Shown here: in pieces, positions 8,706-18,189 of the stretch
Layout: each line of letters starts with the position of its first letter
Position numbering within the stretch: the stretch's first letter is position 1
Origin: Rivularia sp963920925
Lineage (GTDB): Bacteria > Cyanobacteriota > Cyanobacteriia > Cyanobacteriales > Nostocaceae
Direction of reading: 5' to 3'
Assembly (NCBI RefSeq): GCF_963920925.1
Contig: NZ_CAWUDI010000019.1
Coordinates: 76,379 to 140,378 of the forward strand
Length of the DNA: 64,000 bases
Position numbers and translations under genes: made by a program
Notes under the pieces: model-generated
Databases searched by the model: none
Seen by the model: only the letters and a program-made list of their open reading frames with translations
What the model was told of the DNA's origin: nothing

Positions 8706-8745
8706 GCATAGCCCCCCTTAAAAAGGCGGGTTGGGGGGATCTAAA
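8706..8745. repeat. Intergenic palindrome AGCCCCCCTT...GGGGGGATCT
   Basis: A G/C-rich dyad (CCCCCCTTAAAAAGG / GGGTTGGGGGG) in the gap between the ABM and SDR genes. A similar CCCCCCTTTGATTCAAGGGG palindrome lies at about 47646-47667. It may form a hairpin in the transcript. Confidence 0.5.
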
Positions 8746-8778
8746 ATTTAAAGCTGTAAGCAAGGTAAAAATATCAGT

Positions 8779-9444
8779 ATGGCAACTTATTTAGTCACGG
8801 GTGCAAATCGAGGTATCGGCTTAGAATATTGTCGTCAACTTAAAGAAAGAGGCGATAATGCCATTGCTGTTTGTCGCTCAACGTCAGATGAATTAAAAGA
8901 TTTAGGGGTACAAATTGAAACAGATATTGATCTTACTTCTGAATCTTCAGTAGCTCAATTAGTTAAAAAACTTGACGATAAGTCAATCGATGTTTTAATT
9001 AATAATGCGGGTATTGTAGAAAGAGTCAGCCTAGATGATTTAGATTTTGACAGCATTCGCAGGCAATTTGAAGTTAATGCAGTTGCGCCATTAAGGTTAA
9101 CTAAAGCTTTATTAAATAACTTAAAATCGGGTTCCAAAGTTATCATGATGACCAGCCGTATGGGTTCGATTGATGACAATACTTCTGGTGGTTCCTACGG
9201 CTATCGGATGTCGAAAGTTGCCTTATCAATGGCAGGTAAATCATTATCTGAAGACTTGAAATCGAAAGGTATTCCCGTTGCTATTTTGCATCCAGGATTA
9301 GTTAAGACGCGCATGACTGGCTTTACAGATTCCGGAATTACCACCGAAGAATCAGTTAAAGGATTGTTAGCTCGGATTGATCAATTAAATATGCAAAATA
9401 CCGGAACCTTTTGGCATTCTAACGGTGAAGTGTTGCCTTGGTGA
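8779..9444 (+). CDS. Short-chain dehydrogenase/reductase (SDR)
   Basis: The 221-residue protein is a classical SDR: the NAD(P)-binding TGANRGIG at residues 7-14, NNAG in VLINNAGIVE, the catalytic Ser in MMTSRMGSI, and YGYRMSK with the Tyr/Lys pair. The last 40 residues are short compared with typical 240-250-residue SDRs but no break is seen. The substrate is unknown. It is downstream of the ABM gene on the same strand. Confidence 0.88.
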   Translation: MATYLVTGANRGIGLEYCRQLKERGDNAIAVCRSTSDELKDLGVQIETDIDLTSESSVAQLVKKLDDKSIDVLINNAGIVERVSLDDLDFDSIRRQFEVNAVAPLRLTKALLNNLKSGSKVIMMTSRMGSIDDNTSGGSYGYRMSKVALSMAGKSLSEDLKSKGIPVAILHPGLVKTRMTGFTDSGITTEESVKGLLARIDQLNMQNTGTFWHSNGEVLPW

Positions 9445-9549
9445 TGCGATTTTAGATTTTGGATTTTAGATTGCTATTGTGACAAAGTTTGAAGGTAAAA
9501 AATTTCGTAGTAAGAGCTAGTACTCTGTCCCATTAATTATGATGGGTTG

Positions 9550-9720
9550 TATTTCAGTCCTAATGTAATCAAAAAACGCATTGAATCGGCGAAAAAATTG
9601 CTGAAGATACCGCAGTTATCAATTGTATAAATTAGTTATCAATTAGGATATTCAAGTCCAGCCCAGTTTACCAACTTCTTTCGCAAGCACACGGGTATTA
9701 GTCCATCAAATTACATTTGA
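9550..9720 (+). pseudogene. Remnant of an AraC-family regulator (C-terminal HTH)
   Basis: The plus-strand frame starting near 9550 reads SPNVIKKRIESAKKLLKIPQ, then LSIV, then a TAA stop at 9628-9630. It continues in the same frame ISYQLGYSSPAQFTNFFRKH followed by TGISPSNYI and a TGA. This is the second half of an AraC/XylS DNA-binding domain, with the usual Glu codon replaced by TAA. The effector domain and first helix-turn-helix are missing. It is non-functional as it stands. Confidence 0.75.
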
Positions 9721-9721
9721 T

Positions 9722-9770
9722 CGGTAATTTTGTTCGTAGTAAGCGCTTTAGCGCCCAGGGTTGCGAGGAC
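9722..9770. repeat. TTCGTAGTAAGCGC-type dispersed repeat
   Basis: TTCGTAGTAAGCGCTTTAGC forms a small dyad (AGCGCTTTAGCGCC). Related copies occur at about 9503-9520, 30368-30396 and 34046-34066, each next to a gene end. Confidence 0.45.
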
Positions 9771-9903
9771 TTGTTATACTACCTGTATAAGCCGACAAAA
9801 TACCGTTCGGAATCAGCAATAAAACTTAATTAAATATTTGCGAAGATAAAAGTATTTTGCATGGTTTTTTCATAAGATATTAGCGGACATTAAGGAGCTA
9901 ACT

Positions 9904-10098
9904 ATGCTACACAAAGAATATATGGAAATTGTGGAAGGGTTAGTTGATAAATTAACTTTATCTACAATCTTAGAAATGCTAGAGCGAATATGTCATAAAA
10001 AAGCAGAAAATCTGAGAACTCATTGGGAAGATGAGGCTTCAGCAAAGCTTTGGGAGAAAGCTGCTAGGCAGATAGAACAGATAAATGTTGATATTTAA
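9904..10098 (+). CDS. Small helical protein of unknown function
   Basis: A 64-residue, strongly helical and charged protein (MLHKEYMEIVEGLVDKLTL; WEDEASAKLWEKAARQIEQI). A strong Shine-Dalgarno (TAAGGAGCTAACT) precedes the ATG, and a hairpin terminator follows at 10107-10135, so it is a stand-alone expressed gene. I do not recognise a named family. Confidence 0.65.
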   Translation: MLHKEYMEIVEGLVDKLTLSTILEMLERICHKKAENLRTHWEDEASAKLWEKAARQIEQINVDI

Positions 10099-10106
10099 TT
10101 AAACAG

Positions 10107-10135
10107 TAAAGCCCAGCTTTCTTAAACTGGGTACT
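10107..10135 (+). terminator. Hairpin terminator after the 64-aa gene
   Basis: GCCCAGCTTTCTTAAACTGGG forms a CCCAG/CTGGG stem just downstream of the stop at 10098. The trailing T run is weak. Confidence 0.5.
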
Positions 10136-10163
10136 AAAACTATTTTCTATTTATCTTCTATTG

Positions 10164-10673
10164 ATGAGTATTAGAACCGCTACCCTTGAAGATGTTAAAG
10201 ATATTGCCAGAATTCATGTCACAGCTTGGCAAGTAGCTTACAAAGGTTTAATTCCCCAAAGCTATTTAGATAAGTTATCAATTGCAAAACGCGAACAAAG
10301 TTGGAGCAATATTTTAACTGATTCTAAAACTCATACGGTAGTACAAGAAATCAACGGCGCGGTAGTCGGTTTTGCTAATTTTGGACATAGCCGCGATCAA
10401 GATCGGGATTCTAGCGTAACGGGGGAAATAACATCTATATATATCAACCCCGAATATTGGAGAAAAGGTTTAGGAACAGCACTTTTTGAATTTATTTTCA
10501 AAGAAATCAAGAATAGAGAATTCACAGAAGTTACACTTTGGGTTATTGATACTAATCAAACAGCTTGTAGCTTCTACAAAAAAATGGGACTTAAACCAGA
10601 TGGAACAACTAAAATTGATATTCGAGAAGACTTTGAACTTAAAGAAATTCGCTATTTAATAACGATTATATAA
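10164..10673 (+). CDS. GNAT-family N-acetyltransferase
   Basis: The 169-residue protein has the GNAT fold: N-terminal SIRTATLEDVKDIARIHV, and the acetyl-CoA binding motif A in ITSIYINPEYWRKGLGTAL (R-x-x-G-x-G/A near residue 100). It also has the late strand VTLWVIDTN followed by ACSFYKKMGL. I chose the ATG at 10164 rather than the TTG one codon earlier. The acceptor substrate is unknown. It stands between the 64-aa gene and the SMP-30 gene. Confidence 0.88.
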   Translation: MSIRTATLEDVKDIARIHVTAWQVAYKGLIPQSYLDKLSIAKREQSWSNILTDSKTHTVVQEINGAVVGFANFGHSRDQDRDSSVTGEITSIYINPEYWRKGLGTALFEFIFKEIKNREFTEVTLWVIDTNQTACSFYKKMGLKPDGTTKIDIREDFELKEIRYLITII

Positions 10674-10680
10674 ATATTCT

Positions 10681-10729
10681 TTTCCTCCGCGTACCTTTGC
10701 GCTAACCTCGGCGCACCTTTGCGTTTCAA
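10681..10729. repeat. ACGCAAAGG-type decamer repeat
   Basis: CCTCCGCGTACCTTTGCGC and CGCACCTTTGCGTTT form a short reiterated motif. The complementary form (ACGCAGAGGAACGCAAAGG) is found at 61110-61152. A common cyanobacterial intergenic repeat, non-coding. Confidence 0.5.
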
Positions 10730-10762
10730 TAAAAGGGATAATTAAAATGCCTTTCTCAACCC

Positions 10763-11626
10763 ATGATAGAACCCAAAATTATCGTCGATTCCCAACACCA
10801 CAACGCTGAATGTCCCCTTTGGCATCCCCAGCAACAGTGTCTTTACTGGACGGATATTCCTAGAGGAAAGCTATTTCGCTACAATCCGCAAACAAATAGC
10901 CACTCCGAAGTTTACTCTGGGGAATCCGTCGGTGGTTTAACTTTACAAGCTGATGGCTCTTTATTACTATTCAAAACCAAAGGAACCGTCGAACGCTGGG
11001 ACGATGGTAAAATCACTATACTAATAAACGAAATTCCCGCAGAAAGACACACTCGTTTTAATGATGCCATAGCAGATCCGATGGGAAGAGTTTTTTCCGG
11101 TACTATGGCAACTCCAGATGATAAAGGCAGACTCTACCGCATAGATACCGATGGTTCAATTCATGTAATTTTAGAAAACCTTTTAGTTCCCAACGGTATG
11201 GGTTTTTCTCCAGATTTAAAGTATTTTTATTTTACCGACTCGGACGCTCGTACTATCTACCGTTTCAATTACGACCAAGAAACCGGCAATATTACCAATG
11301 GAAAAAGTCATATTATTACCCTCCCAGGTGGAGGTGTTCCCGATGGAATGACTGTTGACGCGAATGGTTACATTTGGTCGGCTCGTTGGGATGGAAAACA
11401 TCTGTATCGTTATACACCCGACGGTGATGAGGCTCTTAGTATTTCTTTTCCAGCTTTAAAAATAACCTGCATGACTTTCGGTGGTTCTGACTATAGCGAA
11501 CTTTACGTTACCACCGCAGGAGGAAACGAACGTTCTAGAGAAGGTGATGGAGCCGGAGCAATTTTTCATCTTCAACCCGGCGTTAAAGGCGTGCCAGAAT
11601 TTACATCTCGAATTCTTATTTCCTAG
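10763..11626 (+). CDS. SMP-30/gluconolactonase-family lactone hydrolase
   Basis: The 287-residue protein is a six-bladed beta-propeller of the SMP-30/LRE family. Metal-ligand patterns are visible: the Glu in HHNAECPLWH near residue 17, the Asn in RFNDAIADP near 102, the Asn in VPNGMGFSPD near 150, and the Asp in PDGMTVDANG near 200. Members hydrolyse sugar lactones such as gluconolactone using a divalent metal. No signal peptide is seen, so it is cytoplasmic. A short open stretch precedes the ATG at 10763, but the RBS is poor. Confidence 0.9.
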   Translation: MIEPKIIVDSQHHNAECPLWHPQQQCLYWTDIPRGKLFRYNPQTNSHSEVYSGESVGGLTLQADGSLLLFKTKGTVERWDDGKITILINEIPAERHTRFNDAIADPMGRVFSGTMATPDDKGRLYRIDTDGSIHVILENLLVPNGMGFSPDLKYFYFTDSDARTIYRFNYDQETGNITNGKSHIITLPGGGVPDGMTVDANGYIWSARWDGKHLYRYTPDGDEALSISFPALKITCMTFGGSDYSELYVTTAGGNERSREGDGAGAIFHLQPGVKGVPEFTSRILIS

Positions 11627-11833
11627 TAATAAACCAAACTTAACATGACGTAAAAATCCTCAGTTGCATTACGGGAGTTGCTTCCGGTGTTATCTGGACT
11701 AAAATTCTATTCCGCTAATTAAGCTGTATCAAACGCAATACGGTTACTTAGAGAGTGACATCAGTAAACTGGAATGATATGCTCTGTTATAGTTTAAATT
11801 TTCCGCTGCCTCCATAACAAAGAAGCATATATA

Positions 11834-12838
11834 ATGAAGCGTCGCAAATTCGTTAAGCATGCGCTGTCTACCGTTGCAATTATCGCAAGTAGTAGCGTAG
11901 TTGCACAATCCATATCGGCATCAGCAAAAGATAGCCCAGGTATAAAAAGGGAAAAACCCAACGACAAACCACCCGACATCTTGACGCTGGAGGAAATCTT
12001 AACCTTCCCTGATGTACCAGGCGATCGCCGTATCCCCTATGGCTCAGATCCTTCTCAATTTGGCGAACTCTATCTCCCGAAAAAGCCTGGTCCGCATCCT
12101 GTGGTAGTTCTTATCCACGGGGGCTGTTGGCTGGCAGAATACGGACTGAATCTTATGGGACAAATGGCGGCGGAGTTGAGAGATAAAGGTCTGGCTGTAT
12201 GGAATTTGGAATACCGTCGGCTGGGTAATGGGGGTGGTTGGACTGGGACGTTTGAGGATGTTGCCCTGGGGACAGATTTTCTCCGAACAATCGCACCCGA
12301 ATTCGGGCTGGATCTCTCCCGCCTGATTACTGTGGGACATTCAGCAGGGGGACATTTAGCGCTGTGGCTGGCGGCAAGGCGTAACCTCCCGGATACCAGC
12401 CCGCTGTATGTAAAAGACAGCTTGCCCGTCAACGGTGTTGTATCCTTGGCTGGTATTCCCGACCTGATTACCGGGGTGGAGCAGAACATTTGTTTTGGGG
12501 CGTGTGAGGAGCTTGTTGGTGGTTCCCCAGAAGAAGTACCGGATCGATACGAACAAGCTTCACCCTTAGAGTTGCTACCCTTGGGGGTTCCGCAATGGCA
12601 TCTATCCGGCATAGAGGATGAAATTGTGCCTACCGCATATCTTAAAGAATATGTAGAAGTTGCCACCCAATATAACGAGGTGAAACTGGAGGTACTTCCC
12701 AATGCCGGACATTTCGAGCTAATCTATCCCACCACCAGAACCTGGCCAGCAGTGCGGCACGCTATCAAGACTCTTGTAGAGCGGGATGCGAAGTATAAGT
12801 ATCATTGGAACCATAATCGGAACCGTAAAATGCGTTAA
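11834..12838 (+). CDS. Tat-exported alpha/beta hydrolase (BD-FAE / kynurenine-formamidase-like)
   Basis: This 334-residue protein begins with a twin-arginine-like signal (MKRRKFVKHALSTVAIIASS) ending near SISASA. The alpha/beta hydrolase core has the oxyanion HGGCW near residue 95, the nucleophile GHSAGGH near 168, an acid in IEDEIVP and the His in NAGHFELI. That order fits the esterase/formamidase branch. Base composition is visibly more GC-rich than its neighbours and codon choice differs, suggesting recent transfer. Large antisense open frames are an effect of that GC content. Confidence 0.85.
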   Translation: MKRRKFVKHALSTVAIIASSSVVAQSISASAKDSPGIKREKPNDKPPDILTLEEILTFPDVPGDRRIPYGSDPSQFGELYLPKKPGPHPVVVLIHGGCWLAEYGLNLMGQMAAELRDKGLAVWNLEYRRLGNGGGWTGTFEDVALGTDFLRTIAPEFGLDLSRLITVGHSAGGHLALWLAARRNLPDTSPLYVKDSLPVNGVVSLAGIPDLITGVEQNICFGACEELVGGSPEEVPDRYEQASPLELLPLGVPQWHLSGIEDEIVPTAYLKEYVEVATQYNEVKLEVLPNAGHFELIYPTTRTWPAVRHAIKTLVERDAKYKYHWNHNRNRKMR

Positions 12839-12961
12839 GGAAGCGCGTTCAATTTTGCTCCGGCTCTTCTGCCGAGACACGATACGCCGAGCGCGAGCAA
12901 AACGGTATATCGCCATCTCGGTGGGGCTGCACCTATAGGTTTTTACGCAACCACGAAATAA

Positions 12962-13116
12962 TAGACATCTCCGGAAAACATTTCTATGGTTTTAAATTAC
13001 ACACAAACCGCGAGCCCCCCTACCCCCCTTCCCTATGAGGGAATGGGGGTTTTAAGCCTCTCCCCCAGTGGGGGAGAGGTTTGGATGCAGTTCTTTTTCT
13101 TTTCCGGAGATGTCTA
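12962..13116. mobile_element. MITE-like element A, copy 2 (155 bp, inverted)
   Basis: Bounded by TAGACATCTCCGGAAAA and TTTTCCGGAGATGTCTA. It has the same length as copy 1 (2156-2310), and when reverse-complemented matches it along most of its length including both internal palindromes. TA at both ends fits target duplication. It is non-coding and sits between the Tat hydrolase and the KefB-like gene. The 120 bp before it (12839-12961) are GC-rich and unrecognised. Confidence 0.8.
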
Positions 13117-13247
13117 ATGTTTAAAAAAGTTAAATTTTTTTTCTCTGTTCCCTGTTCCCTGTTCCCTTTTTAAACTAACTTACTTTCTCTATCATGATTA
13201 TCGCGCTAGCCTGAAAGTGAAAACACAGCTTAGCGAATGAGGGAAAC

Positions 13248-14969
13248 ATGGCAGCAGGACATAGTTTAATATTAGATTTTACCAAAGTTTTGGGGGCTTC
13301 GGCGCTGGGTGGGTATATCGCTAACAAGTTCAAACAACCCGTTTTACTCGGATATCTTGCTAGCGGCTTTATTGTCGGTCCTTTTGGCTTAAAGTTATTA
13401 AACGATGGCGATTTAATTAAATCTTTAGCTGAATTTGGGGTTGCTTTTCTGCTGTTCGCTTTGGGTGTGGAATTCTCTTTAACCGAACTCAAACGAGTCA
13501 AAGATATTGCTATTAGCGGTAGTTTACTCGAAATCGGATTAACTACGACTTTAGTAACTTTAATTACCGTTGTATTCGGTTGGGCTTCGGGATTTCCGCA
13601 AGGGATATTTTTAGGTGCTGTATTTTGCCTTTCTTCTACGGCAGTAGTATTAAAAACACTTACGGAAAAAGGAGAAACTTATACACTCCACGGTCAAATT
13701 ATGTTGGCGATTTTAATCGTTCAAGATTTGGCTTTAGGGGTAATGTTGGCTATCTTACCAGCATTAAAGCAACCCGAAAACCTTCTTCCGGCTTTATCTT
13801 TGGCTTTCGCAAAAGTTATCGGATTTGCCGCGATCGCGTTTATTTTAAGTCGTTGGGTTGTACCGCGTTTAATTCGCAATATTGCGGCAACTGAAAGTGA
13901 TGAATTATTCTTATTAACGATAATAGCTTTATGTTTGGGAGTGGCTTTAGTTACAGCGGCTCTCGGTCTTTCTATTGAAATGGGTGCCTTTGTTGCCGGG
14001 TTAATGATTTCGGAAATTGATTATGCCGATCATGCTTTAGCTAAAATTTTACCGTTACGAGATACTTTTGCCAGTCTATTTTTCGCTTCTATCGGAATGC
14101 TGATCGATCCGAATATTTTAATTAATAATTTTGCGTTAATTTTAGGATTAGTAACTTTAGTAATGATAGGAAAAGCGGCAATCGTATTTTTGATCGTGCT
14201 AAAATTTGGTTACTCTGCAAAAACAGCAGTAATTGTCGCTCTTGGCATCAATCAAATTGGTGAATTTTCGTTTGTATTGGCATTAACTGGTTTAGATTTA
14301 GAGTTAATTTCTCAAGATACTTATTTGTTACTTTTGGGCACTACTGCAATCACTTTAATTATTACTCCTATTCTCTTAGAAAAAGCCCCCAAGTTAGCCA
14401 ATGAATTGACAAAAACGGCATTTTTTAGAAAATATTTACAGCGTTTTGAAGCACCTAAAAGCCTATCAATCCCAGAAACCATTAATTCTCATGTAGTTGT
14501 AGCAGGTTACGGTAGAGTAGGACAAGTAATAGTTAAAATTTTGCAAAGCCAAGGTTATCCGGTTATCGTCATAGATAACAGCGAACCAGCAATCCAAAGA
14601 CTCAGACACAATAAAATACCTTATTTATTTGGCGATGCAGATTCCGAATTAGTATTAGAAAAAGCCCATTTAGAAAAAGCCAAAGCCCTAGCAATAGCCT
14701 TACCCGATCCAGCAAGCACAAGATTATTACTCGAACGCGCTTTGTCAATCGTTCCCAAGTTGGATATTATAGTGCGATCGCACTCCGATAAAGAAATAGA
14801 TATCCTCAGTCAAATGGGTGCAAAGGAAGTAGTACAGCCAGAATTTGAAGCAGCATTGGAATTAGGAACTCACTTACTCAAAACTTTAGGTGAGGAGGAA
14901 AATCAAATTCGCACCGTTATTAGCGATATTCGTATTGATAAGTATATTAGTATTAGACCGGATAAATAA
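13248..14969 (+). CDS. CPA2-family cation/proton antiporter with TrkA-N domain (KefB-like)
   Basis: The 573-residue protein has an N-terminal Na+/H+ exchanger domain of about 12 helices (residues 8-385) with conserved LASGFIVGPFGL, FLLFALGVEFSL and FASIGMLIDP. A C-terminal RCK/TrkA-N nucleotide-binding domain (VVVAGYGRVGQVIVKIL near residue 418) follows. It probably exports K+ or Na+ in exchange for protons, gated by NAD(H) or another ligand. It lacks a distinct TrkA-C domain at the end. It is monocistronic, and a Uma2-family gene follows after 60 bp. Confidence 0.92.
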   Translation: MAAGHSLILDFTKVLGASALGGYIANKFKQPVLLGYLASGFIVGPFGLKLLNDGDLIKSLAEFGVAFLLFALGVEFSLTELKRVKDIAISGSLLEIGLTTTLVTLITVVFGWASGFPQGIFLGAVFCLSSTAVVLKTLTEKGETYTLHGQIMLAILIVQDLALGVMLAILPALKQPENLLPALSLAFAKVIGFAAIAFILSRWVVPRLIRNIAATESDELFLLTIIALCLGVALVTAALGLSIEMGAFVAGLMISEIDYADHALAKILPLRDTFASLFFASIGMLIDPNILINNFALILGLVTLVMIGKAAIVFLIVLKFGYSAKTAVIVALGINQIGEFSFVLALTGLDLELISQDTYLLLLGTTAITLIITPILLEKAPKLANELTKTAFFRKYLQRFEAPKSLSIPETINSHVVVAGYGRVGQVIVKILQSQGYPVIVIDNSEPAIQRLRHNKIPYLFGDADSELVLEKAHLEKAKALAIALPDPASTRLLLERALSIVPKLDIIVRSHSDKEIDILSQMGAKEVVQPEFEAALELGTHLLKTLGEEENQIRTVISDIRIDKYISIRPDK

Positions 14970-15031
14970 CAATTATCAATGCCCTAAAACACGATAAAAT
15001 AACAATCAAGTCTTAAAAATAAGCGGTTTTT

Positions 15032-15787
15032 ATGGCAACCCAAATTGATAAACCCAAATCTTCAACCGAACTGGTGATATCCTGGGAAGCTTTACCCGAA
15101 GATTTTCAGCTTGAGGATGAACCAGTCGAAGATACTGGACAACCGCTTTTAGCAGGTGCATTACGGGAAAGTTTAGAAGTATCTGGGTTTATTCAACCCC
15201 AAATGCTGATTGCTTCAAATTTTGGAATTTGTGCCACAATCAACGGGCAATTTATCGCGAAAGCTCCAGATTGGGTTTACATTCCATCTGTAAATTCTAT
15301 TCAAGAGGATCGTAGAAGCTATACACCTTTATTAAATGGTGATATTCCTACGGTGGTGATGGAATTTTTGTCAGAAACTCAAGGTGAAGAATATTGCGTT
15401 AAACGAACTTATCCACCGGGAAAATGGTTATTTTTCGAACAAATTTTAAAAGTACCAGTTTATATTATTTTTGATCAAAATGGGGGTTTACTGGAATTTT
15501 ATCAACTGGAAAACGGACGATATGAATTACAACAGCCTAACCCCGATGCCCGTCATTTTATCGCTTCGATGAATCTATTTTTGGGAACTTGGCAAGGTAC
15601 AAAAGAAGCTCGAACCGGATATTGGTTGCGCTGGTGGGATGAAGCAGATAAAATGCTACCTTGGGCAGTAGAACTAATACAAGAAGAACGTCAACGTGCC
15701 GAACAAGAACGTCAACAAAAAGAAAAGTTAATTGCTTATTTATTATCTCAAGGTATTGACTCAGATAATTTACCGCCATTGAGTTAA
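15032..15787 (+). CDS. Uma2-family protein (DUF820, PD-(D/E)XK nuclease-like)
   Basis: This 251-residue protein matches the cyanobacterial Uma2 pattern: an acidic site built from KAPDWVYIP, VVMEFLS and GEEYCVKRTYPPGKWLFFEQ, then VPVYIIFD and a WLRWWDE segment. A C-terminal coiled coil rich in Glu/Gln/Arg (ERQRAEQERQQKEK) follows. The fold is nuclease-like but no substrate is established for the family. It is one of four Uma2 genes in the window (also 29736, 32695, 34593), and belongs to a longer subgroup. Confidence 0.85.
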   Translation: MATQIDKPKSSTELVISWEALPEDFQLEDEPVEDTGQPLLAGALRESLEVSGFIQPQMLIASNFGICATINGQFIAKAPDWVYIPSVNSIQEDRRSYTPLLNGDIPTVVMEFLSETQGEEYCVKRTYPPGKWLFFEQILKVPVYIIFDQNGGLLEFYQLENGRYELQQPNPDARHFIASMNLFLGTWQGTKEARTGYWLRWWDEADKMLPWAVELIQEERQRAEQERQQKEKLIAYLLSQGIDSDNLPPLS

Positions 15788-15967
15788 ATATATTTTTGTA
15801 GATGGTTTGAAGTCCATCATTTTATTATTCTACTCAATCGAGAACTGCTATACAAAATTAAAGAAAACACAGTATTTGATAGAAACACCTGGTAACTCAA
15901 ATTGCTTTGTTTGGAATTAAGCGAAGAGAATTAATATCCATCAAAAGCACTACGAACGCTAGATAAA

Positions 15968-16945
15968 TTAACTCGCTACTTTCACCAACTGTCGAGAAGC
16001 AAGCCACATATTAGTAACATCATACTTTAACAAGAGAGTTTCATGGTTGGCATTGCAAGAAGCTTTGAGTGTTAATGTCTTGCTATTGTTTTTCACAAGT
16101 TTAGCTTGGTAACTATAAACCGAGCCGTCGGGCTTCTCAAAAGTTAACTCTGCTAATACATTGGTTTTATCCGGAGTTTGCTCGACAATTCTACCTGCGG
16201 CTTTAAAATTAAACCAATCCCATCCGTAACGCAGTATTAATTCTCTTTCAACAATTTGAATCGATCTGGGTAAAATTCCCCAACCTCGATAAATATCCTT
16301 GAAACGCTTAATATCGCCAGTATGAGTCAATATTGACTTAAATGATTCTTGGTCAAGATTGCCGTAATACCTTCCTTGAGGCAAGTCTATCATTGTTGGT
16401 GCAAATCGATGTCCGCCAAAGTGGCTGGATCTCCATATTCTCACGTTATCTAAACTCAAACCGGAAATTATATTTTTCGCGTTAAAATAAAACGGATTTC
16501 CGTATCTAGCACAGCAATTATCGTGACTACCATGAGTACAAACTAATATATCTCTTTTGGTAGTTGCATCTATTTCATACTTGAGATTTTTTGCCCATAA
16601 CCATTTCTTAATAGTCGGTGCTGCTTGTTCGATATTTTCTAACTTAAATTCTCTCTTGGAATATCCTTTACCTCCTCCTTCTTCTTGGTGATAAATCAAA
16701 AGAGTTGTGGAGTCTACTTTATGCGATAAATCATTAGCAATTAACTGAAATTTAATCGGTAATTTCGCAAGCTTGGCTTCTTTCACTAACAATCGCAAAT
16801 TGTCCGGAACCCATCTGGAACTGAAAGCATCCGCATGCCAAGGAGGAGGACATTCTATCAAAACATAAGTTTGATTGTTAGTAGCAGTACCAATGATATC
16901 TTCTGCTGCTTCTCGTGAATTATCGGAACAAAATTTTTTTTTCAT
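15968..16945 (-). CDS. Sucrase/ferredoxin-like family protein (thioredoxin-like fold)
   Basis: The 325-residue protein carries the family signatures: VLIECPPPWHADA near residue 30, the cysteine motif LVCTHGSHDNCCARYG near 155, and WRSSHFGGHRFAPTMIDLP near 198. Those cysteines and histidines are expected to bind a [2Fe-2S] cluster. The function is unknown; relatives are found widely in cyanobacteria. The ATG at 16943-16945 gives the natural N-terminus. Confidence 0.85.
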   Translation of the reverse strand: MKKKFCSDNSREAAEDIIGTATNNQTYVLIECPPPWHADAFSSRWVPDNLRLLVKEAKLAKLPIKFQLIANDLSHKVDSTTLLIYHQEEGGGKGYSKREFKLENIEQAAPTIKKWLWAKNLKYEIDATTKRDILVCTHGSHDNCCARYGNPFYFNAKNIISGLSLDNVRIWRSSHFGGHRFAPTMIDLPQGRYYGNLDQESFKSILTHTGDIKRFKDIYRGWGILPRSIQIVERELILRYGWDWFNFKAAGRIVEQTPDKTNVLAELTFEKPDGSVYSYQAKLVKNNSKTLTLKASCNANHETLLLKYDVTNMWLASRQLVKVAS

Positions 16946-18189
16946 CTAACTTACATGGGTAGTGTCTTCTTGCAAAAAGAATATTACGCATACAGATAGT
17001 TAAATCTACTATCAATTTCCCTTAGAATCCTGATTACTACAAACATTTCTCAATCATAATTACATTGCAATACTTCTGATTCAAAACAGGAAACACTTAT
17101 TTAACAACAAAATTTATTCAGTTTTCAAAACCTATAGACTTTTTATAACACTTTCCTTATTAAAAGTCTCTGATGCTAGAAAAAATGTTACTAATGGCTT
17201 AATTGACTACACAAAATTAAACTTTTACCTCTATGGATAGTTATTAGTTCGGTACTTTTATGTATGTTTTGGGCGCTTATCGCTTGAGATTTAGGGTTTT
17301 TACTTATAAATATGCCAATTATTTCGGGGTTATACATATCAATTTTTATGCTATTTATACATATCCTTATATCTAAATAGAACTTATATATACGCTTGAT
17401 ACTTAGGTATGCAAGTAAATTTTGAGCGATATTGAAATTGAAATTGAAAGCATATGCAAGTTGTCGATTAAAGCAGTAGTTAAAAAAGCTACTTAAGCAT
17501 TTACACAGTTTCCACATTTTTCATAATCCAGATAATTTTAAACGGTTTTACGAGCCATAGCCTTACTATATCTAATTTTTCGATAATCTTGCAAAATATT
17601 CTCAATAAAAATATAAAAAAGATCGGGTCAATAATTCTCTCAGAAAATAGAATTGAGATGATGATACGGTACCTTTTAGGAATTAGTCTCAATTAAATGG
17701 CTTTACACAAAATCCTTAGTGGAATAAACGTGAAAAGTTTCATCTGAATACTTTCCGATTCTCACTTAAGCTCTGGAGTTGCCAACTTTTCTCAAGAGGG
17801 GAGATGAACTTTACATCCGAATCTAACCGATGCCTGTATAAAGCGCAACTATTTAATGCTTTTTATAGCTTTGATTTAAAGACAGTGTAATTTAAGTTTT
17901 GTCTGAATACAAGCATAGTTCAGAAAATACACTTGTAGTTAATTACTTTAGTCTAAACTCTTAAATAATTTTAAACGCTTATTCAATTGGGGTATTACCA
18001 TCTGTTTAAATTTTATGAAATAGATATTAAACTTAAAGTATATTATACCAAAACACCGCAATCCTTTATGGTACATAAATAGGGAATATCTATTTTATGC
18101 ATAATTAACTCGATTGCTCGTTAAACATTTGGAAAGCAATTATAGAGTATATAATAAAGAGTTTTGCTGTAGAAATAAAGTTTTAGAGC
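16946..18189. other. 1.2-kb AT-rich gap without a recognised gene
   Basis: Short open frames exist on the minus strand around 17191-17692, but they are rich in Ile/Phe/Asn/Lys, lack ribosome sites and look random. Around 17763-17845 the sequence is less AT-rich (GGAGTTGCCAACTTTTCTC, then AAGAGGGGAGATGAAC) and could be a small RNA or regulatory segment, but I cannot support a named RNA. Confidence 0.35.

Noticed and set aside
12070..12702. 210-codon antisense frame inside the Tat hydrolase
   Set aside because: Artefact of GC-rich codon use in the real gene on the plus strand, which has full catalytic motifs and a signal peptide.
17191..17692. Two overlapping leftward open frames (108 and 63 codons)
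   Set aside because: Biased toward Ile/Phe/Asn/Lys as expected from random AT-rich DNA, no RBS and no recognisable motif.
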